Translations under genes and position numbers: made by a program | In this document: piece after piece, positions 34,638 through 46,777 of the stretch | Layout: each line of letters starts with the position of its first letter | Position numbering within the stretch: the first letter of the stretch is position 1 | Notes under the pieces: generated by a model | Databases searched by the model: none | What the model saw: the letters and a program-made list of their open reading frames with translations, nothing else | What the model was told of the DNA's origin: nothing | Assembly: GCF_007565055.1 (NCBI RefSeq) | Contig: NC_044551.1 | Coordinates: forward strand, 98,858,089-98,922,088 | DNA length: 64,000 nt | Direction of reading: 5' to 3' | Origin: Rhinopithecus roxellana | Lineage: Eukaryota > Chordata > Mammalia > Primates > Cercopithecidae

Positions 34638-34714
34638 AGTTACATATGGCTAGCTATACTTCTTCTAGGTTTTATCTTTTTCTTTTCTTCTTGGGTTTAA
34701 AAGACTATTCCTTT

Positions 34715-35128
34715 TAAATAAAATGTAGCATATTCATATAATGGACTATTATTCTGCAGTAAAAAAGAGTGAAGTGCTAGTACATGCTACGAGGGTGAGC
34801 CTTGAAAACATTATGCTAAGTTAAAGAAGCCAGACACAAAGGACCACATATTGATTCCATTTGTAAGACATGTCCAGAACAGGCAGAGCTATAGAGACAG
34901 AAAGTAGCTGCCCAAGGCTGGGGGAAGAGTGAGGGTGGAGGGAGAGCTTGGGGATGACAGTTTAGGGTTACAGTGTTTCTATTTTAAATAATGAAAATGT
35001 TCCAACATCTACTGGAGTAATAATTTCACAATTCTGTGACTATACTAAAAGCCACTGAATTGGCAATTTAAGTGGGTGAATTATATCACAACCAAACTGT
35101 TCAATTAAAACAAAACAAAACAAAACAA
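34715..35128 (+). mobile_element. L1M 3' end
   Basis: TTCATATAATGGACTATTAT, AAAGAAGCCAGACACAAAGG and TATACTAAAAGCCACTGAAT match old L1 3' UTR, ending in (CAAAA)n where an Alu is inserted. Confidence 0.85.
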
Positions 35129-35129
35129 A

Positions 35130-35425
35130 ACTGGGCACAGTGGCTTATACCTGTAATCCCAGCACTTTGGGAGGCCAAGGCGGGTGGATCACATGAGGTC
35201 GGGAATTCAAGACCAGCCTGGCCAACATGGTGAAACCCTGTCTCTACCAAAAATACAAAAATTAGCTGGGCGTGGTGGCGGGAGCCTGTAATCCCAGCTA
35301 CTCAGGAGGCTTAGGCAGAAGAATTGCTGGAACCTGGGAGGCGGAAGTTGCAGTGACCCAAGATTGCACCATTGCACTCCAGCCCGGACAACAACAGTTT
35401 CTCCAAAACAAAACAAAACAAAACG
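35130..35425 (+). mobile_element. AluS
   Basis: From ACTGGGCACAGTGGC to (CAAAA)n. The end of the right arm has lost the GAGCGAGACTCCGTC box. Confidence 0.92.
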
Positions 35426-36666
35426 GAAGACTGCTTTGTATTTCAGACCATCACTCAAGCTAATGCAAGTTATTAACGAATCAAATCCTAGGCGCTACAA
35501 TGTGGCTTTAGCTGCTTTTCCTCTTGTAGCTGAAAGTAACATCTGCAAACTATTTTAAAATCTCTATCAAAGATAGCAATGAGCCAATAATGAATAACTG
35601 GAGTATGGCTTTCCTCAAATGGCAGGAATTATTTTTTCTCTATGGTATTTACTTCATCTTAACCATTGCAGATAATGTCCTGAACAGGTAACATCCAAAA
35701 TTCAGGGAGTGGATGCTGAAGTCTACACTCACTGGTGCTACACTCGCTGGTGCTACCTCGAAACATCCATGAGGCCTATGTATTACTTTCCAAGGAAAGT
35801 TATGACCTTTTGGTGGAGGGAAAAAAATAAAGCAGGATACATATTTTAAATAAACTATCTTCAGATGTTAATTATAAATATATCAGAAAAAAACAAAGGC
35901 TGAAGGTGAAATAGCTGCAAATTTTAATCTCCCTGGTTTATCACGGCTCGGGGAAAGAAATTAGGTTAATCGGACAGGATTTGCCCTTTACAAAGGCATG
36001 TTGGCAACATTCCCTGGAGGCCTGATCTCTTTTTGAGTCCTTTGTTACAAAAGCTTCCTGAAACTTGGGACAGCATATGCTCCAACCCATTGTCATAAGA
36101 GTGACTGTCTCTCAACTCAGCCAGTTAACATCTGTCATTAGCTCTGTTTGCAAGAGCAAAAGCAGATGCTTGGAACAAGGCACCATGAACTCTGACATGG
36201 CGGGGAGATGGATGCATTTCAGAACAGCAGATCATTCCAGGAGACTGAAATGCTCACTGAATTCTCAAGGGCTAGCTACCCTGTTACCCTCACTGGAAGA
36301 CCTACACTATTATTAATTATCCCAAAATGATTCCCAGAACCATCTGTAACATCCAAACAGCAGCCAGATGAAAGACTGACTTTAACGTCTGAAACGAGGC
36401 AACTGAATTTGGAACTTCTAACACAGGCCACGAACTGAATTTACAAATGGAATAGTATTGGTTTCTGTGAGATTGCACAAGCCCGCATTCAAATCTTCGT
36501 CTAGGAAACCCTCTGGGGATTTTTTTTTTTCCTTAAAAATTCATTAGAATAATCAATCGTATGACAGACACATCACAGCATGTACTGCAGCCATCTCATC
36601 TTTAACAAGTTCAGGAAAATGTGTCAACACAGATATTTGCAAATGCTAAAGAAAGACCTTGTTCAA
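35426..36666. other. Intronic sequence, no feature recognised
   Basis: An imperfect local repeat, CT(A)CACTC(A/G)CTGGTGCTAC, occurs twice at 35725-35758. A 12-T run lies at 36520-36530. No gene signal. Confidence 0.4.
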
Positions 36667-36955
36667 GGCCAGGCAATGTGGCTAATGCCTGTAATCCCAG
36701 CACTTTGGAGGGTGAGGTGGGCGGATCATTTGAGGCCAGGAATTTGAGACCAGCCTGGCCAACATGGCAAAACCCTATCTCTACTAAAAATACAAAAACT
36801 AGCTGGGCGTGGTGGTGCACACCTGCAATCCCAGCTACTCGGGAGGCTGAGGCAGGAGAACCGCTTGAACCCAGGAGGCGGAGGTTACAGTGAGCCAAGA
36901 TCATGCCACTGCACTCCAGTCTGGGCGACAGAGTGAGACTGTGTCTCAAAAAAAG
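36667..36955 (+). mobile_element. AluS
   Basis: From GGCCAGGCAATGTGGC to an AAAAAAAGAGAAAGAG tail. Confidence 0.94.
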
Positions 36956-37869
36956 AGAAAGAGCTGTTTCTTTCCTTGCAGTATTTTGAAGGTATCAATG
37001 AATCATTAAAGCAAAATAAGTGGAAGAAGAGAGTTGGTTTCTACAGATGTGGCCTCTTGTCTTAGAGAGTCTTGCTCAAGCTTCTGGGATCTGATGGGAG
37101 TAGGGACAAGGGTAAGGAAGCAGGTGTCAACATGCATGATTTAGGGATGAGTCCAACGCTGCAGTCATGCATGACCCTGAGTGAGTGGTTCTTAAAATTT
37201 TCCACCCGAGGATGTCCCCTTGCCTCAGCCTTCTTCTGGCCATCTTTCTGGTTCCTTCATGCCAGGTGACATGGACAATGGCATAAAAGACCATATTAGA
37301 AATCTACGGAAACTTTGGGAGTTCCAACAGCAGCATTTAAATAGGAATCAAGCTTAGAAAACAAGCAATATGTATTAGCCTATCATGGCAAATGATAAGT
37401 TAACAATTTAACTGATCTTCCGTGTTAAAAATATGCATTACATGGGTCAATGAGGTTAGTATATGCACAATCAACTCGCTTTCTGAAAGACGTCAAGGAG
37501 AGCTTCCTTGGAAACGTGCTGGGCTGTGATGAACACACAATATACAGGCTTGTCCTCGTTTTGCAGTCCCTGAAAGCAGTTCTCCCTTAAGCCAACCCGG
37601 AAAACAAAACTCGGTTACAGACTAAGCCACTGGCAGGTGTTAGTATTTAAAACTAAGCACTCAAGACTACATCTGGTTTCTGACACAATACTGCTCAAGA
37701 ATGATTCCTTTATGGCAGCAGCAGTTGAAAAAGGTACTTGGGTTGTGAGAGTGACCATCTGTGTTTTTAAAGAACATGCATTGGAAGAAGATGGTGTATG
37801 AGACGCTTTTAGTTAGAGCATGGATTAAAAAAAAATCCACACACACCGTCTGCCAACCCCTGCAGACCC

Positions 37870-38060
37870 ATTTTCAAAGTATGATTTTCAGACTAGCAGC
37901 ATCAGTAGCACCTGCGGACTTGTTAGAAATGCACATTTCCAGGCTCTGAAAACACCTGCTGAATCAGAAGTTCTGCGTTGAGACCCAGAATTCAGTGGTT
38001 TCATAGGTCTTCCAGGAGGTCCTGATCAAATGAGCCTACTCAATTTTGAGAGCCACTCCC
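37870..38060 (+). mobile_element. hAT-Charlie MITE (MER5B-like)
   Basis: TTTCAAAGTATGATTTTCAG, AGCAGCATCAGTAGCACCTG, ACTTGTTAGAAATGCACATT and TTTTGAGAGCCACTC keep the order of MER5B. Confidence 0.8.
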
Positions 38061-38247
38061 CCACAGGTAGCAAGAAACATGAGTTTTGCCACGGGCTACT
38101 TTAACCTCTAGGGCAAGGAACCTCCTCTCACTGGGAAAACAAAGCAATTGGGCTTAATAACAGACTCATGCTGGCTGGTTGCACTGGTTGCAAATAGTCC
38201 TGGGCTCACCTCCAGGGAGGCTGTACCATTTGGTGTGGCATAGTGGC

Positions 38248-38310
38248 CCAGGAATCTCATTAAGTAGCTCCTCAAGTCATTCCAATGTGTAACCAGGGCT
38301 GGGAAGCCTG
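38248..38310 (+). mobile_element. MER5A-like fragment (3' half)
   Basis: CAGGAATCTCATTAAGTAGC, CCTCAAGTCATTCCAATGTG and AACCAGGGCTGGGAA resemble the distal half of MER5A. Confidence 0.65.
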
Positions 38311-38369
38311 GAAGACCCCCTGAAGCACTAAATATATCAGAAATAATTGGGGTAAATGAGCCTTTAGAT

Positions 38370-38710
38370 CAGGCTTGGCAAACTTTTTCTGCTAAAGGAC
38401 TGACGGCCCATACATGAAGCTCTGCAACTCCTCAGCTATGCCGCAAAGGCATCTGGGGGGGACAAAGACCATAGCAAGGCCTTTCCACAAGACGCTGCCT
38501 GCTGTGAATACAGTCACAGATAAGAGGCCAATGAATGGGCATGACTGTGTTCCAATACAACTTTATTAAATTTGAATTTCAGCATTATTTTCACACGTCA
38601 AAATATGCTTCTTATGGGTTTTTCCAGACATTTAGAAATGTAAGAAACAATCTCAGCTTGTAGATCATACAATTCGGGCTGTAGGCAAGGGCTGAAGTTT
38701 GCTGCCCCTG
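38370..38710 (+). mobile_element. hAT-Charlie MITE with about 60 bp of extra sequence
   Basis: CAGGCTTGGCAAACTTTTTC and, at the far end, GAAGTTTGCTGCCCCTG are near-inverted termini. CATGACTGTGTTCCAATACA, ACTTTATTAAATTTG is typical of this MITE (MER1 group, exact name unsure). Sequence around 38452-38508 does not fit the element I remember. Confidence 0.75.
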
Positions 38711-39057
38711 TTCAGTCGCATACTGGAGTCGTCACATAAACTTTACACAAGAATTCTGTGTTGATGACATCTGTCACTTCAACATAAACAGCTGCTTTCA
38801 AAAAAGCTAGATGTTACTTTTGTAAAAACAAAAAAAAAATGAGGTTTAATTTCCATGCAATAAAATATACAGCTTTGATGAATCATGCAGAGCGATATCT
38901 TGAGCGTTTCTGTCACCTTTGAAAGTTCAATCCTCCGAAGTAACCATTTAGTCTGAGTTTTTGGATGTTTGTTACCTTTAAAATGGCAGCACAATCAGAT
39001 GGTTTGAAATAAAAGCTGAAAGTTCACGCTTCCACTGCAGTTCTAAGTAACACACAG

Positions 39058-39352
39058 GGTCGGGCGCAGTGGCTCATGCCTGTAATCTCAGCACTTTGGG
39101 AGGCCAAGGCAGGAGGATAACAAGGTCAGGAGTTTGAGACTTGCCTGGCCAAAATGGTGAAACCCTGTCTCTACTAAAAATACAAAAATTAGCTGGGCAT
39201 GGTGGCCAGTACCTGTAATCCCAGCTACTCGGGAGGCTGAGACAGGAGAATCACTTGAACTCAGGAGGTGGAGGTTGCAGTGAGCCAAGAGTATGCCACT
39301 GCACTCCAGCCTGGGCAACAGAACAAGACTCCGTCTAAGGGGGGAAAAAAAA
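39058..39352 (+). mobile_element. AluS with perfect TSD
   Basis: AAGTAACACACAG at 39045-39057 and 39353-39365. The tail is GGGGGG followed by ten A. Confidence 0.96.
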
Positions 39353-39837
39353 AAGTAACACACAGAATGGCAGTCACTTGGCATAAGCTCTGGTCTCTCT
39401 CCAATGTGGGGCTCCTGTTTCGGATTTATCCACCTGCTCTTTATCCTGTGTTCTCACCCAGCCCACAGTGGGATCTTTTAAGCCAAGCAGGGCAGGGATA
39501 CCCCTGGAGGAGAGTAGAACAAGCTGGCTTTAGTCCATTTGGACTGCTGTAACAAACTACCATAGACTGAGTGGCTACTTAACAACAGAAATCTATTTCT
39601 CCTGGTTCTAGAGGCTGGGAAGTCCAAGAGCAAGGCTATTCTGCATCTGGTGAGTGTTGCTTTCTGGTTTGTAGATGGGACCTTCTAGCTGTGCCCTCAT
39701 GTAGGAAGGGACAAACAAGCTCCCTTAGGCCTCTTTTACAAGGGCACAAACTCCATTCATGAGGGGTCCACCCTCATGACCTAATCACCTCCTGAAGGTC
39801 TTACCTCCCAATATCATCACAATGGGGGCTAGGATTT

Positions 39838-40139
39838 CTTTTTTTTCTTTTTTCTTGAGACAGAATCTCGCTCTGTCGCCCAGGCTGGAGTGCAGTGGCC
39901 AGATCTTGGCTCACTGCACGCTCCGCCTCTCGGGTTCATGCCATTCTCCTGCCTCAGCCTCCCGAGTAGCTGGGACCACAGGCACCCGCCACCTCGCCTG
40001 GCTAGTTTTTTGTATTTTTTAGTAGAGATGGGGTTTCACCATATTAGCCAGGATGGTCTCGATCTCCTGACCTCATGATCCGCCCGTCTAGGCCTCCCAA
40101 AGTGCTGGGATTACAGGCTTGAGCCACCGCGCCCGGCCT
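39838..40139 (-). mobile_element. Old World monkey AluY in MaLR LTR, perfect TSD
   Basis: GGGGGCTAGGATTT at 39824-39837 and 40140-40153. Read on the minus strand it shows GGCTCAAGCCTG, TAGACGGGCGG and GATCTGGCCACTGC, as in the copy at 27210. Confidence 0.96.
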
Positions 40140-40170
40140 GGGGGCTAGGATTTCAACATGGGTACTTTGG

Positions 40171-40465
40171 GGCCAGGTGCAGGCACACACCTTATAATCC
40201 CAGCACTTTGGGAGGCTGAGGCGGGAGGATCATTTGAGGCCAAAAGTTTGAGACCAGCCTGGGCAACACAGTGAGATCCCATCTCTACAAAAAATTGAAA
40301 ACTTACCTGGCCATGGTGGCACATGCCTGTAATCCCAGTTACTTGGGAGTCTGAGACAGGAGGATCACTGAAACCCAGGAATCTGAGGCTGTAGTGAGCC
40401 ATGATCATGCCACTGTACTCCAGCCAGGGTGACAGAGTAAGACACCAACTCAAAACAAAAAAAGA
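40171..40465 (+). mobile_element. AluJ in the same MaLR LTR
   Basis: From GGCCAGGTGCAGGCACAC to AAAACAAAAAAAG, diverged; TACTTTGG and AATTTTGG at the edges. Confidence 0.88.
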
Positions 40466-40499
40466 ATTTTGGAAAAATACAAACATTCAGACCATAGCA

Positions 40500-41104
40500 A
40501 GGCCCTTCCACAAGATGCCACATTCACCCACCCCCAGAGCTGTTCTCTCTCCCTGAGGGTCCCAGGCCCACCCCCACCCAGGACCGTGCCCTTCCTTCAG
40601 GCCCCAATTCTCTCTGTCTCTCTCCTTAAGATAGAAACAGGTTAAGGATTTCCTCAGACACATAAATATAATTTAACTGAGTTATCTGAACCCAAAGACC
40701 ACCATTGATGGCCGCGATGTATGTAGCTCAACGGAGGGGACAGAAGATATTTCAGGAAACTGCTTTATCAAAGGGATTTCTCTACAAATTAGAAATACCT
40801 TCACATTATCTCACAAGGTGGAAGGAGAAGTGGCCAAACACTGGGTTCTGTTTTAAACACAAAAAGAAAATAGGGCAGGGCCATAAGAAAGGGGGAAAAA
40901 AATGAGAGAAACAAATGTCTCTGGAGATTTATACCATCAGAAAGGCCAGCCCCCTCCCAGAGCCCCTACCCCCGCAGGGCAGGAAGTAACCCGATTGGAA
41001 GTAAATAGCAAATAAGTGGAAAGTTTGGGGTTGTAGGCGCCGGGGTGGTGAGAGAGGAAGAAGAAAGACTTTCCAACTGATCTCAGATCAAAGTACCACT
41101 GAGT
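40500..41104. other. Intronic sequence, no feature recognised
   Basis: CT- and C-rich at 40520-40630. A 66-aa plus frame (40705-40905) has no family. Confidence 0.4.
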
Positions 41105-41290
41105 CAGTGGTTCTCCAATTTCAGTGTGAATAAAATCATCCGGGCAACTCATTAAATGCAGATCCCAGGCCCATATTTATTAAGAACTGGATTCAGGCGA
41201 TTTTGAAGTGAGGCAAAAAACCCTGCATTTTTAACAAAGACCCCAGTGGTTATGAAGCAGCTGATCGGAGAACTGCACTTGCAGAAACAC
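41105..41290 (+). mobile_element. hAT-Charlie MITE (MER5 group)
   Basis: CAGTGGTTCTCCAATTTCAG, GTGTGAATAAAATCATCC and CTGCATTTTTAACAAAGACC follow MER5-type order. Confidence 0.75.
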
Positions 41291-41692
41291 TCCATTAGTA
41301 TTTGAGACACTTAAACCCAAATGTCCTCCTCTAACAGAGTGTTCAACTTGAGAGGACGGGAGAAGGAAGGAAGAGATGGGAAGATCAAGAGTAAGCAGAG
41401 GCTCTGAAGAGAGTCAACAAATGAACTCCAGGGCCTCTGACAGATGAGGGCCCAGGATGAATGATGTGTGGGTGGGTGAATGGACAGATGGAGAGAGGGA
41501 GCTATTCCAAATCAACACAAGCACTGAAGACATTTTACAGAACCAGCTGAGAAACGATGGCCAAAAAGGAGCTATTACTACCTGGGAAAACAAAGGCCTC
41601 GTTAGCACTTTCTAAGCCCAGCTTGCAAAACTGTGCTTTCGCAACAATTTTTTAAGGTGATATTTTGATACGATGGCCATTTCATCTATGAA

Positions 41693-41865
41693 ATAGTTCT
41701 GAACCTGGTTGCTCACTAAGGAGCACCCAGGAGGCTTTTAAAAAGCATACCATGGCCTGAGTCTCACCTGAGACTCTGATTTCCTCATTCTGAGACAGGG
41801 CCAAGGCTCTTGGTAGAAGCTTCCCAGTGAATTATTACGTGCAGTCAGGGTTGAGAACCACCCTG
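41693..41865 (+). mobile_element. MER5A-like MITE
   Basis: AGTTCTGAACCTGGTTGC, CCAGGAGGCTTTTAAAAAGC and, at the far end, AGTCAGGGTTGAGAACCAC are near-inverted MER5A ends. Confidence 0.75.
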
Positions 41866-41989
41866 TCAAGGGAGCAGTGTGGACGCTGAGATTGTGAATA
41901 CAAGACTAGGGAACATTTTTTTTTTTTTTTTAACTGGCCCTTCCATTTCCCTACAGCAATTAAAAAAAAAAAAAAGAAGAAAAAAAGCA

Positions 41990-42290
41990 GCCAGGCGCAG
42001 TGACTCAAGCCTGTAATACCAGCACTTTGGGAGGCTAAGGCAAGCGGATTACCTGAGGTCAGGAGTTCGAGACCAGTCTGGCCTACGTGGTGAAATCCTG
42101 TCTCTACAAAAAAATACAAAAATTAGCAGGGCATGGTGGGCAGGCACCTGTAATCCCAGCTACCTGGGAGGCTGAGGCAGAAGAATGGCTTGAACCCAGG
42201 AGGCGGAGGTTGCAGTGAGCTGAGATCGTGCCATGGCCCTCCAGCCTGGGCGACAAGAGCGAAACTCCATCTCAAAAAAAGAAAAAAAAG
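41990..42290 (+). mobile_element. AluS
   Basis: From GCCAGGCGCAGTGACTC to AAAAAAAGAAAAAAAA, behind poly(T) and poly(A) runs at 41918-41972. Confidence 0.94.
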
Positions 42291-44534
42291 CTATCGCAAA
42301 GTAAGGGTAAGTGAAAAGTGGCATGAGAACCTTCCAATCTTAAAAAGTAACTTCAAGAGAAAGCATTAAATGTCATCGCAAGAAAGCAGAGGACAGGTAC
42401 ACTTAATCCCTGGGGCCTGCAGAGAAAAGAAATGAACACAGCCAAGACATCAACTCCCATTACCAGTCTCACTCTATCTCGGGGAACTAAGGTGAAAAAG
42501 TGGAAAGATGATAAACTGGATGCAAACCTCACTACTATCATTCCCCACTAGCCAAGTGTGGACTCCTGGAGCTGTTATTACACCTAGGCTCAAATGCCAT
42601 CTCATTAAAATATGGCTGGTTAATACTGCCTTCCTCATAGGATACTTACGAGAATTAAACAGGACAAACAGATTGGCATGTGCCAGCATGGTGCCTGGTA
42701 GAGAGATGTCACCCAGCAAATTTCAATCTCCCCCCTTTACCCATCTGAAACGCCAACCCTGATAAGGCCCTCATCCTCAACAACTATGAGGAGGTCATGG
42801 CTTAGAACTGGGTGCCCCTCTTACCACCACTCAGCAGAGAGGGGACCATGGGAAGAATGGGATTCCCTAATGTCAGAACTGTGGCACCCCAGGTTGGAAC
42901 TCCAAACATATGTTTAAAGTTGGAATGAGGCAACAGAGGGCTTCAACATCATCCCTGCCCTCAGTGTGCTGTGGATGCTTGGACGGGTCTTTGCAGACCA
43001 GATGGATAATCAATTCACCATGTATATTACTGAGTTTTTGGAAAGACTTGTTCCAAGTAACAGGCCTAATAAATGCATTTTCGAAATGGAATGCAACTAA
43101 TTCACAGACAGACAACTGCTTCTATCAAACAAACTGCCTCTAATTTCTCTTCTGAAATCACACAGGCATTAAATGATGCTGTCTGATTCCCAGGGATAAT
43201 TTCTGAACTGTTCTTTGTTTCCAAACAAGGCCTTTGCATTTTTCACAAAATATTACTTTGTTAAAATAAATATTATTTTAGTATACAATAAAAGTATAGT
43301 ATCTATTTAAGCATTCAAATAAAAGAATTAAGTTTGATTTAGTCCATTTTCTATTTTATTCCAGTCATAAATTACTGCCTGGTCTGAGCTTAGCATCCAG
43401 CATTAATCAGTGGATTATTTTCAGTATTCACAGAGACCAAAAATACAGGATAGTAGCCCACTTACCTTCAATTTAATTTTCAAAGCTAACCACAAAAATC
43501 AAAAGCAACCACGGGGGTCAATGGCACCAAACAGGAGCCCTTTACTTTGTGCCCAACACTAGCATTGCAAGTCCAGGAGGCTTGCCGGTCATAGGAAAGA
43601 TCTAGAGATACAACAGGCTTACACAGGACTAAGGGGGCTGAGCTACCTAGAAGCTGAGTCTGGAGTCTGGAAGTCAAACAAAGACTGGAAGCACAGGCCA
43701 GCAAGAGGCATGCTTGAGTCCAGATAAACAGACCAATTCTGAAGAAGAGGTGCAGTCTACAGACCCAGGGAGGAAAAAAGAGGTCAAAGTCTAGGAAGAT
43801 TCACTAAGAAGAAAATCAACAAGTAGACCCAAAGGAGAACAGGAAACCAAAAAAGGTCATGACCCAGGGCACAGGCCATTTGCTCTCCCTTGCAAAAGTA
43901 TTTAATGCATGTGCATTCAGCTAGAACCTAGGCCAGTAAACAGTCCTAACAGATCTGATGCCCTCCCCACCACCCATCCACCCACCCACTGGGGAGAAGC
44001 CCAGCTGTTCAGTCCAAAGGGGCTGGGGTGGGAAGGCAAAAGCCATGTTCTAAGAAAAAGGGTCGGAAATAAGCTGGATTCTAAATCCACTTAAGCTGGA
44101 TTCACTTAAAAGGGGCCAGGCCCCAGAGACCTCCTGGTCTCACCCATGGATTTTTCAGTGGTGCTGGGAACCAAGTGAGTAACAGAACAGAAATGCTGTG
44201 TACCTTTGGCAAGCTAAGGTATACAACACCTCACATAGCCCACAGTCCTGTAACACAAATGTAGCTCACAACGTTTGCCACTGTCAATGGTTTCAATACG
44301 ATTGCTGAAATCTACAAAAAACAATCTCAGGGTTTACAAAGCCATACTTTGAAATACGATTCTGAGCCAAACTCAACACCCACCCCAAGAGATGAAAACA
44401 GTATATGTTTCTAGAGTTATTAAGACAAAGAATTCCCTTGAAAAAGCCTCTCTTCTACCCTCTTCATTTCATTCTGGCCCTAGGGTCTAGGAGTGGTTCA
44501 CACACTACCAGAGTAGAAACAACAGTAAAACTCC
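42291..44534. other. Largely unique intronic sequence
   Basis: A MIR-like stretch at 42605-42700 (CCTTCCTCATAGGATACTTA, GCATGTGCCAGCATGGTGCC). AT-rich 43250-43340. Frames to 84 aa show no known family. Confidence 0.45.
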
Positions 44535-44832
44535 GGGCCAGGTACAATGGCTTATGCCTGCAACCCCATCACTTTGGGAGGCAGAGAAAGGAGGATCGCT
44601 TCAGCTCAGGAGTTCAAGACCAGCCTGGGCAACACGGCAAAACTCCGTTACTACAAAATATACAAAAATCAGCCAGGCTTGGTGGCACACACCTGTGGTC
44701 CCAGCTACTTGGCAGACTGAGGTGGGGGGATTGCTTTAGGCTGGAAGGCGGAGATTGCAGTGAGCCAAGATCATGCCACTGCACTCTAGCCTGGGTGACA
44801 AAGTCAGACCCTGTCTCCAAAAACAAACAAAC
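44535..44832 (+). mobile_element. AluS/J with short TSD
   Basis: AAAACTCC at 44527-44534 and 44833-44840. The 150-aa frame crossing it is Alu translation. Confidence 0.93.
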
Positions 44833-44840
44833 AAAACTCC

Positions 44841-46264
44841 CACAACGATTCTTCTGATATGTGGGGTTTTTTGTTTTTTGTTTTTGGTCACTTGTGGTCC
44901 TTTTAAGTCTTGTAACTTCCTTATTAAAAGGCCGTATGATCACAGTCTTAACGGAGCATGCAGCATTCTGATGACTTATTTGGCTTCATGCTGATTACAA
45001 TCGCACCTTCATTCATCCATTCAGTGTTCATCATCAGGGGCCTCCCTGGGCTAGGCTCTGCTCCTAGGTGCCAATGGCAAGTCCCCATTCTAAGAGACCT
45101 TGGTGAGGAGAGACAGAAAAAAAATCAAACACACACACGATATAGGTGGTGGCTCTTTGAAAGGGGGCCTGAATAGGTGTGTGAATACACACCTTGTATT
45201 CAGAGCCTTGTGTATTCACCTAGAGCCTGTGTATTTGAGTTTGTGCATTTATCCCTAAAGGAAGACAGGAGAGACAGACATCTCTGGAGGAACCAGGTTA
45301 CCAGGAGAAAGAACAAGAGCTTGGCCTGCTTGAGGGAGAGTTTCCCAGATTACAATAAGTGAGCTTTCTGTGCAGGTCTGTAAACATGCACATGTTTATC
45401 CTGGAGCTAAGTGCGCTAATAAACAAGCAGATGAGTTTTTTTTTTTTCTATAATCCCACAGTGAAAATTAATGGAAACATCTGACTTTCCATCTATGAGC
45501 CATAAAATGCCAAAGCAAATTCCTGGAAGAGGTCTAGGGAGTCAGAAGCACGTGGCTTCCAGAGCAGAAAAGATTCTTAAATTCAATACCAAGTGAAGCT
45601 GGACAAGTTGCATTTTCCTTGGTCTTGAAAGCAAGAATGAAAATCCCAGTGGTGTTCCATCTCTGGAGTATAGACTGCTGATTCTAAGGAACTCAGTAGG
45701 CTGGTGTTTAGTGTCCATCTCAGGGGTGGGTATTTCCAGGAGCAACAGCAAAATGTGGGAAAAGCACAGAGAACTGAAGAGTTTCCCAGTTCAATGCTGT
45801 CTTTTTCATACAGCTGCAACTGTTTTGATTGAAGTGAATTCCAAGAATAACAGATGGAGCACTACTAAAGTTTCAACAAAAGAAGCCAAAAACTATACAT
45901 CAGATTTTTAAAAATTATCTGTCACTTATCACCAGCACAGTCCTCTTTCCCTTTACTTTCAGGGTGACTGTGCAACCCACCTTTCTCCAGAGAAGGACGC
46001 TTCACCCACAGGCAGGGACAGCCCACCCACCCCGATATGCACAGCATGTGGCCAGGGCTCAGTGGTCTGGCATCCCTTAGCAGATCTAAGCTGAGCTATC
46101 GGATTCTCCATTCCTGGAATCTGGGGCTGAGTCTCAACAAATCTTTCTTGACGTTGTCTATTTCTTAAGAAAAGATACAAACCATACTTTAAAATGTGCT
46201 ATTATTTTGTAAAACAGTACAAAAAAGGTATCCAAGAGGAAGGTAGTTCAAAAATAAATTGTAA
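44841..46264. other. Intronic sequence with L2-like piece at 45003-45130
   Basis: TTCATCCATTCAGTGTTCAT and GGCTCTGCTCCTAGGTGCCA suggest antisense L2. The rest is unassigned; frames under 80 aa show no signature. Confidence 0.4.
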
Positions 46265-46572
46265 CACCTGTAATCCTAGCACTTTGGGAGGCCGGGGTGG
46301 GTGGATCACCTGAGGTCAGGAGTTCAAGACCAGCCTGACCAATATGGTGCAACCCCGTCTCTACTAAAAATATAAAAATTAGCCAGGCGTGGTGGTGGGC
46401 GCCTGTAGTCCCAGCTACTAGGGAGGCTGAGACAGGAGAATTGCTTGAACCCAGGAGGCAGAGGTTGCAATGAGCTGACATCACACCACTGCACTCTAGC
46501 CTGGGCGACAGAGTGAGACTCCGTCTCAATAACAATAATAATAATAGTAGTAGTAGTAATAAATAAATAAAT
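46265..46572 (+). mobile_element. Alu, 5'-truncated, with (AAT)n(AGT)n tail
   Basis: Begins at CACCTGTAATCCTAGC. The tail became a trinucleotide/tetranucleotide microsatellite (46528-46572). AAATAAATTGTAA and AAATAAATTACAA act as the TSD. Confidence 0.93.
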
Positions 46573-46596
46573 TACAAAGGAAGTTATTGCTTAACA

Positions 46597-46740
46597 GGCT
46601 TGGAGTTTTTGTTTGGAGTGATGAAAAAGTTTTGGAAATAGTGGTGTGACAGCACAACATTATAAATGTGAATACTGCCACTAATACATTTAAAATGGTT
46701 TAAATGGTAAATTTTATGCAGTATTTATTTACCAAACACA
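46597..46740 (+). mobile_element. L1M 3' UTR fragment
   Basis: GGAGTGATGAAAAAGTTTTG, GACAGCACAACATTATAAAT and TAAATGGTAAATTTTATGC match the end of L1MB/L1MC. Confidence 0.8.
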
Positions 46741-46777
46741 CACACACATACACACACCCTCGCCCCCCCCCCCCCCC
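46738..46777. repeat. (AC)n followed by a 14-15 C run
   Basis: ACACACACACATACACACACC then a C homopolymer at 46763-46777, directly after the L1 end. Confidence 0.93.

Larger units (their letters stand above)
39530..40499 (-). mobile_element. MaLR solo LTR, split by two Alus
   Basis: CATTTGGACTGCTGTAACAA, GGCTGGGAAGTCCAAGAGCA, CTCATGACCTAATCACCTCC, AGGATTTCAACATGGGTACT and AACATTCAGACCATAGCA are the reverse complement of an ERVL-MaLR LTR (MLT1/MST kind). Alus occupy 39838-40139 and 40171-40465. Non-coding. Confidence 0.78.

Noticed and set aside
44405..44857. 150-aa plus-strand open frame
   Set aside because: Most of it is Alu 44535-44832 in translation; there is no domain outside the Alu.
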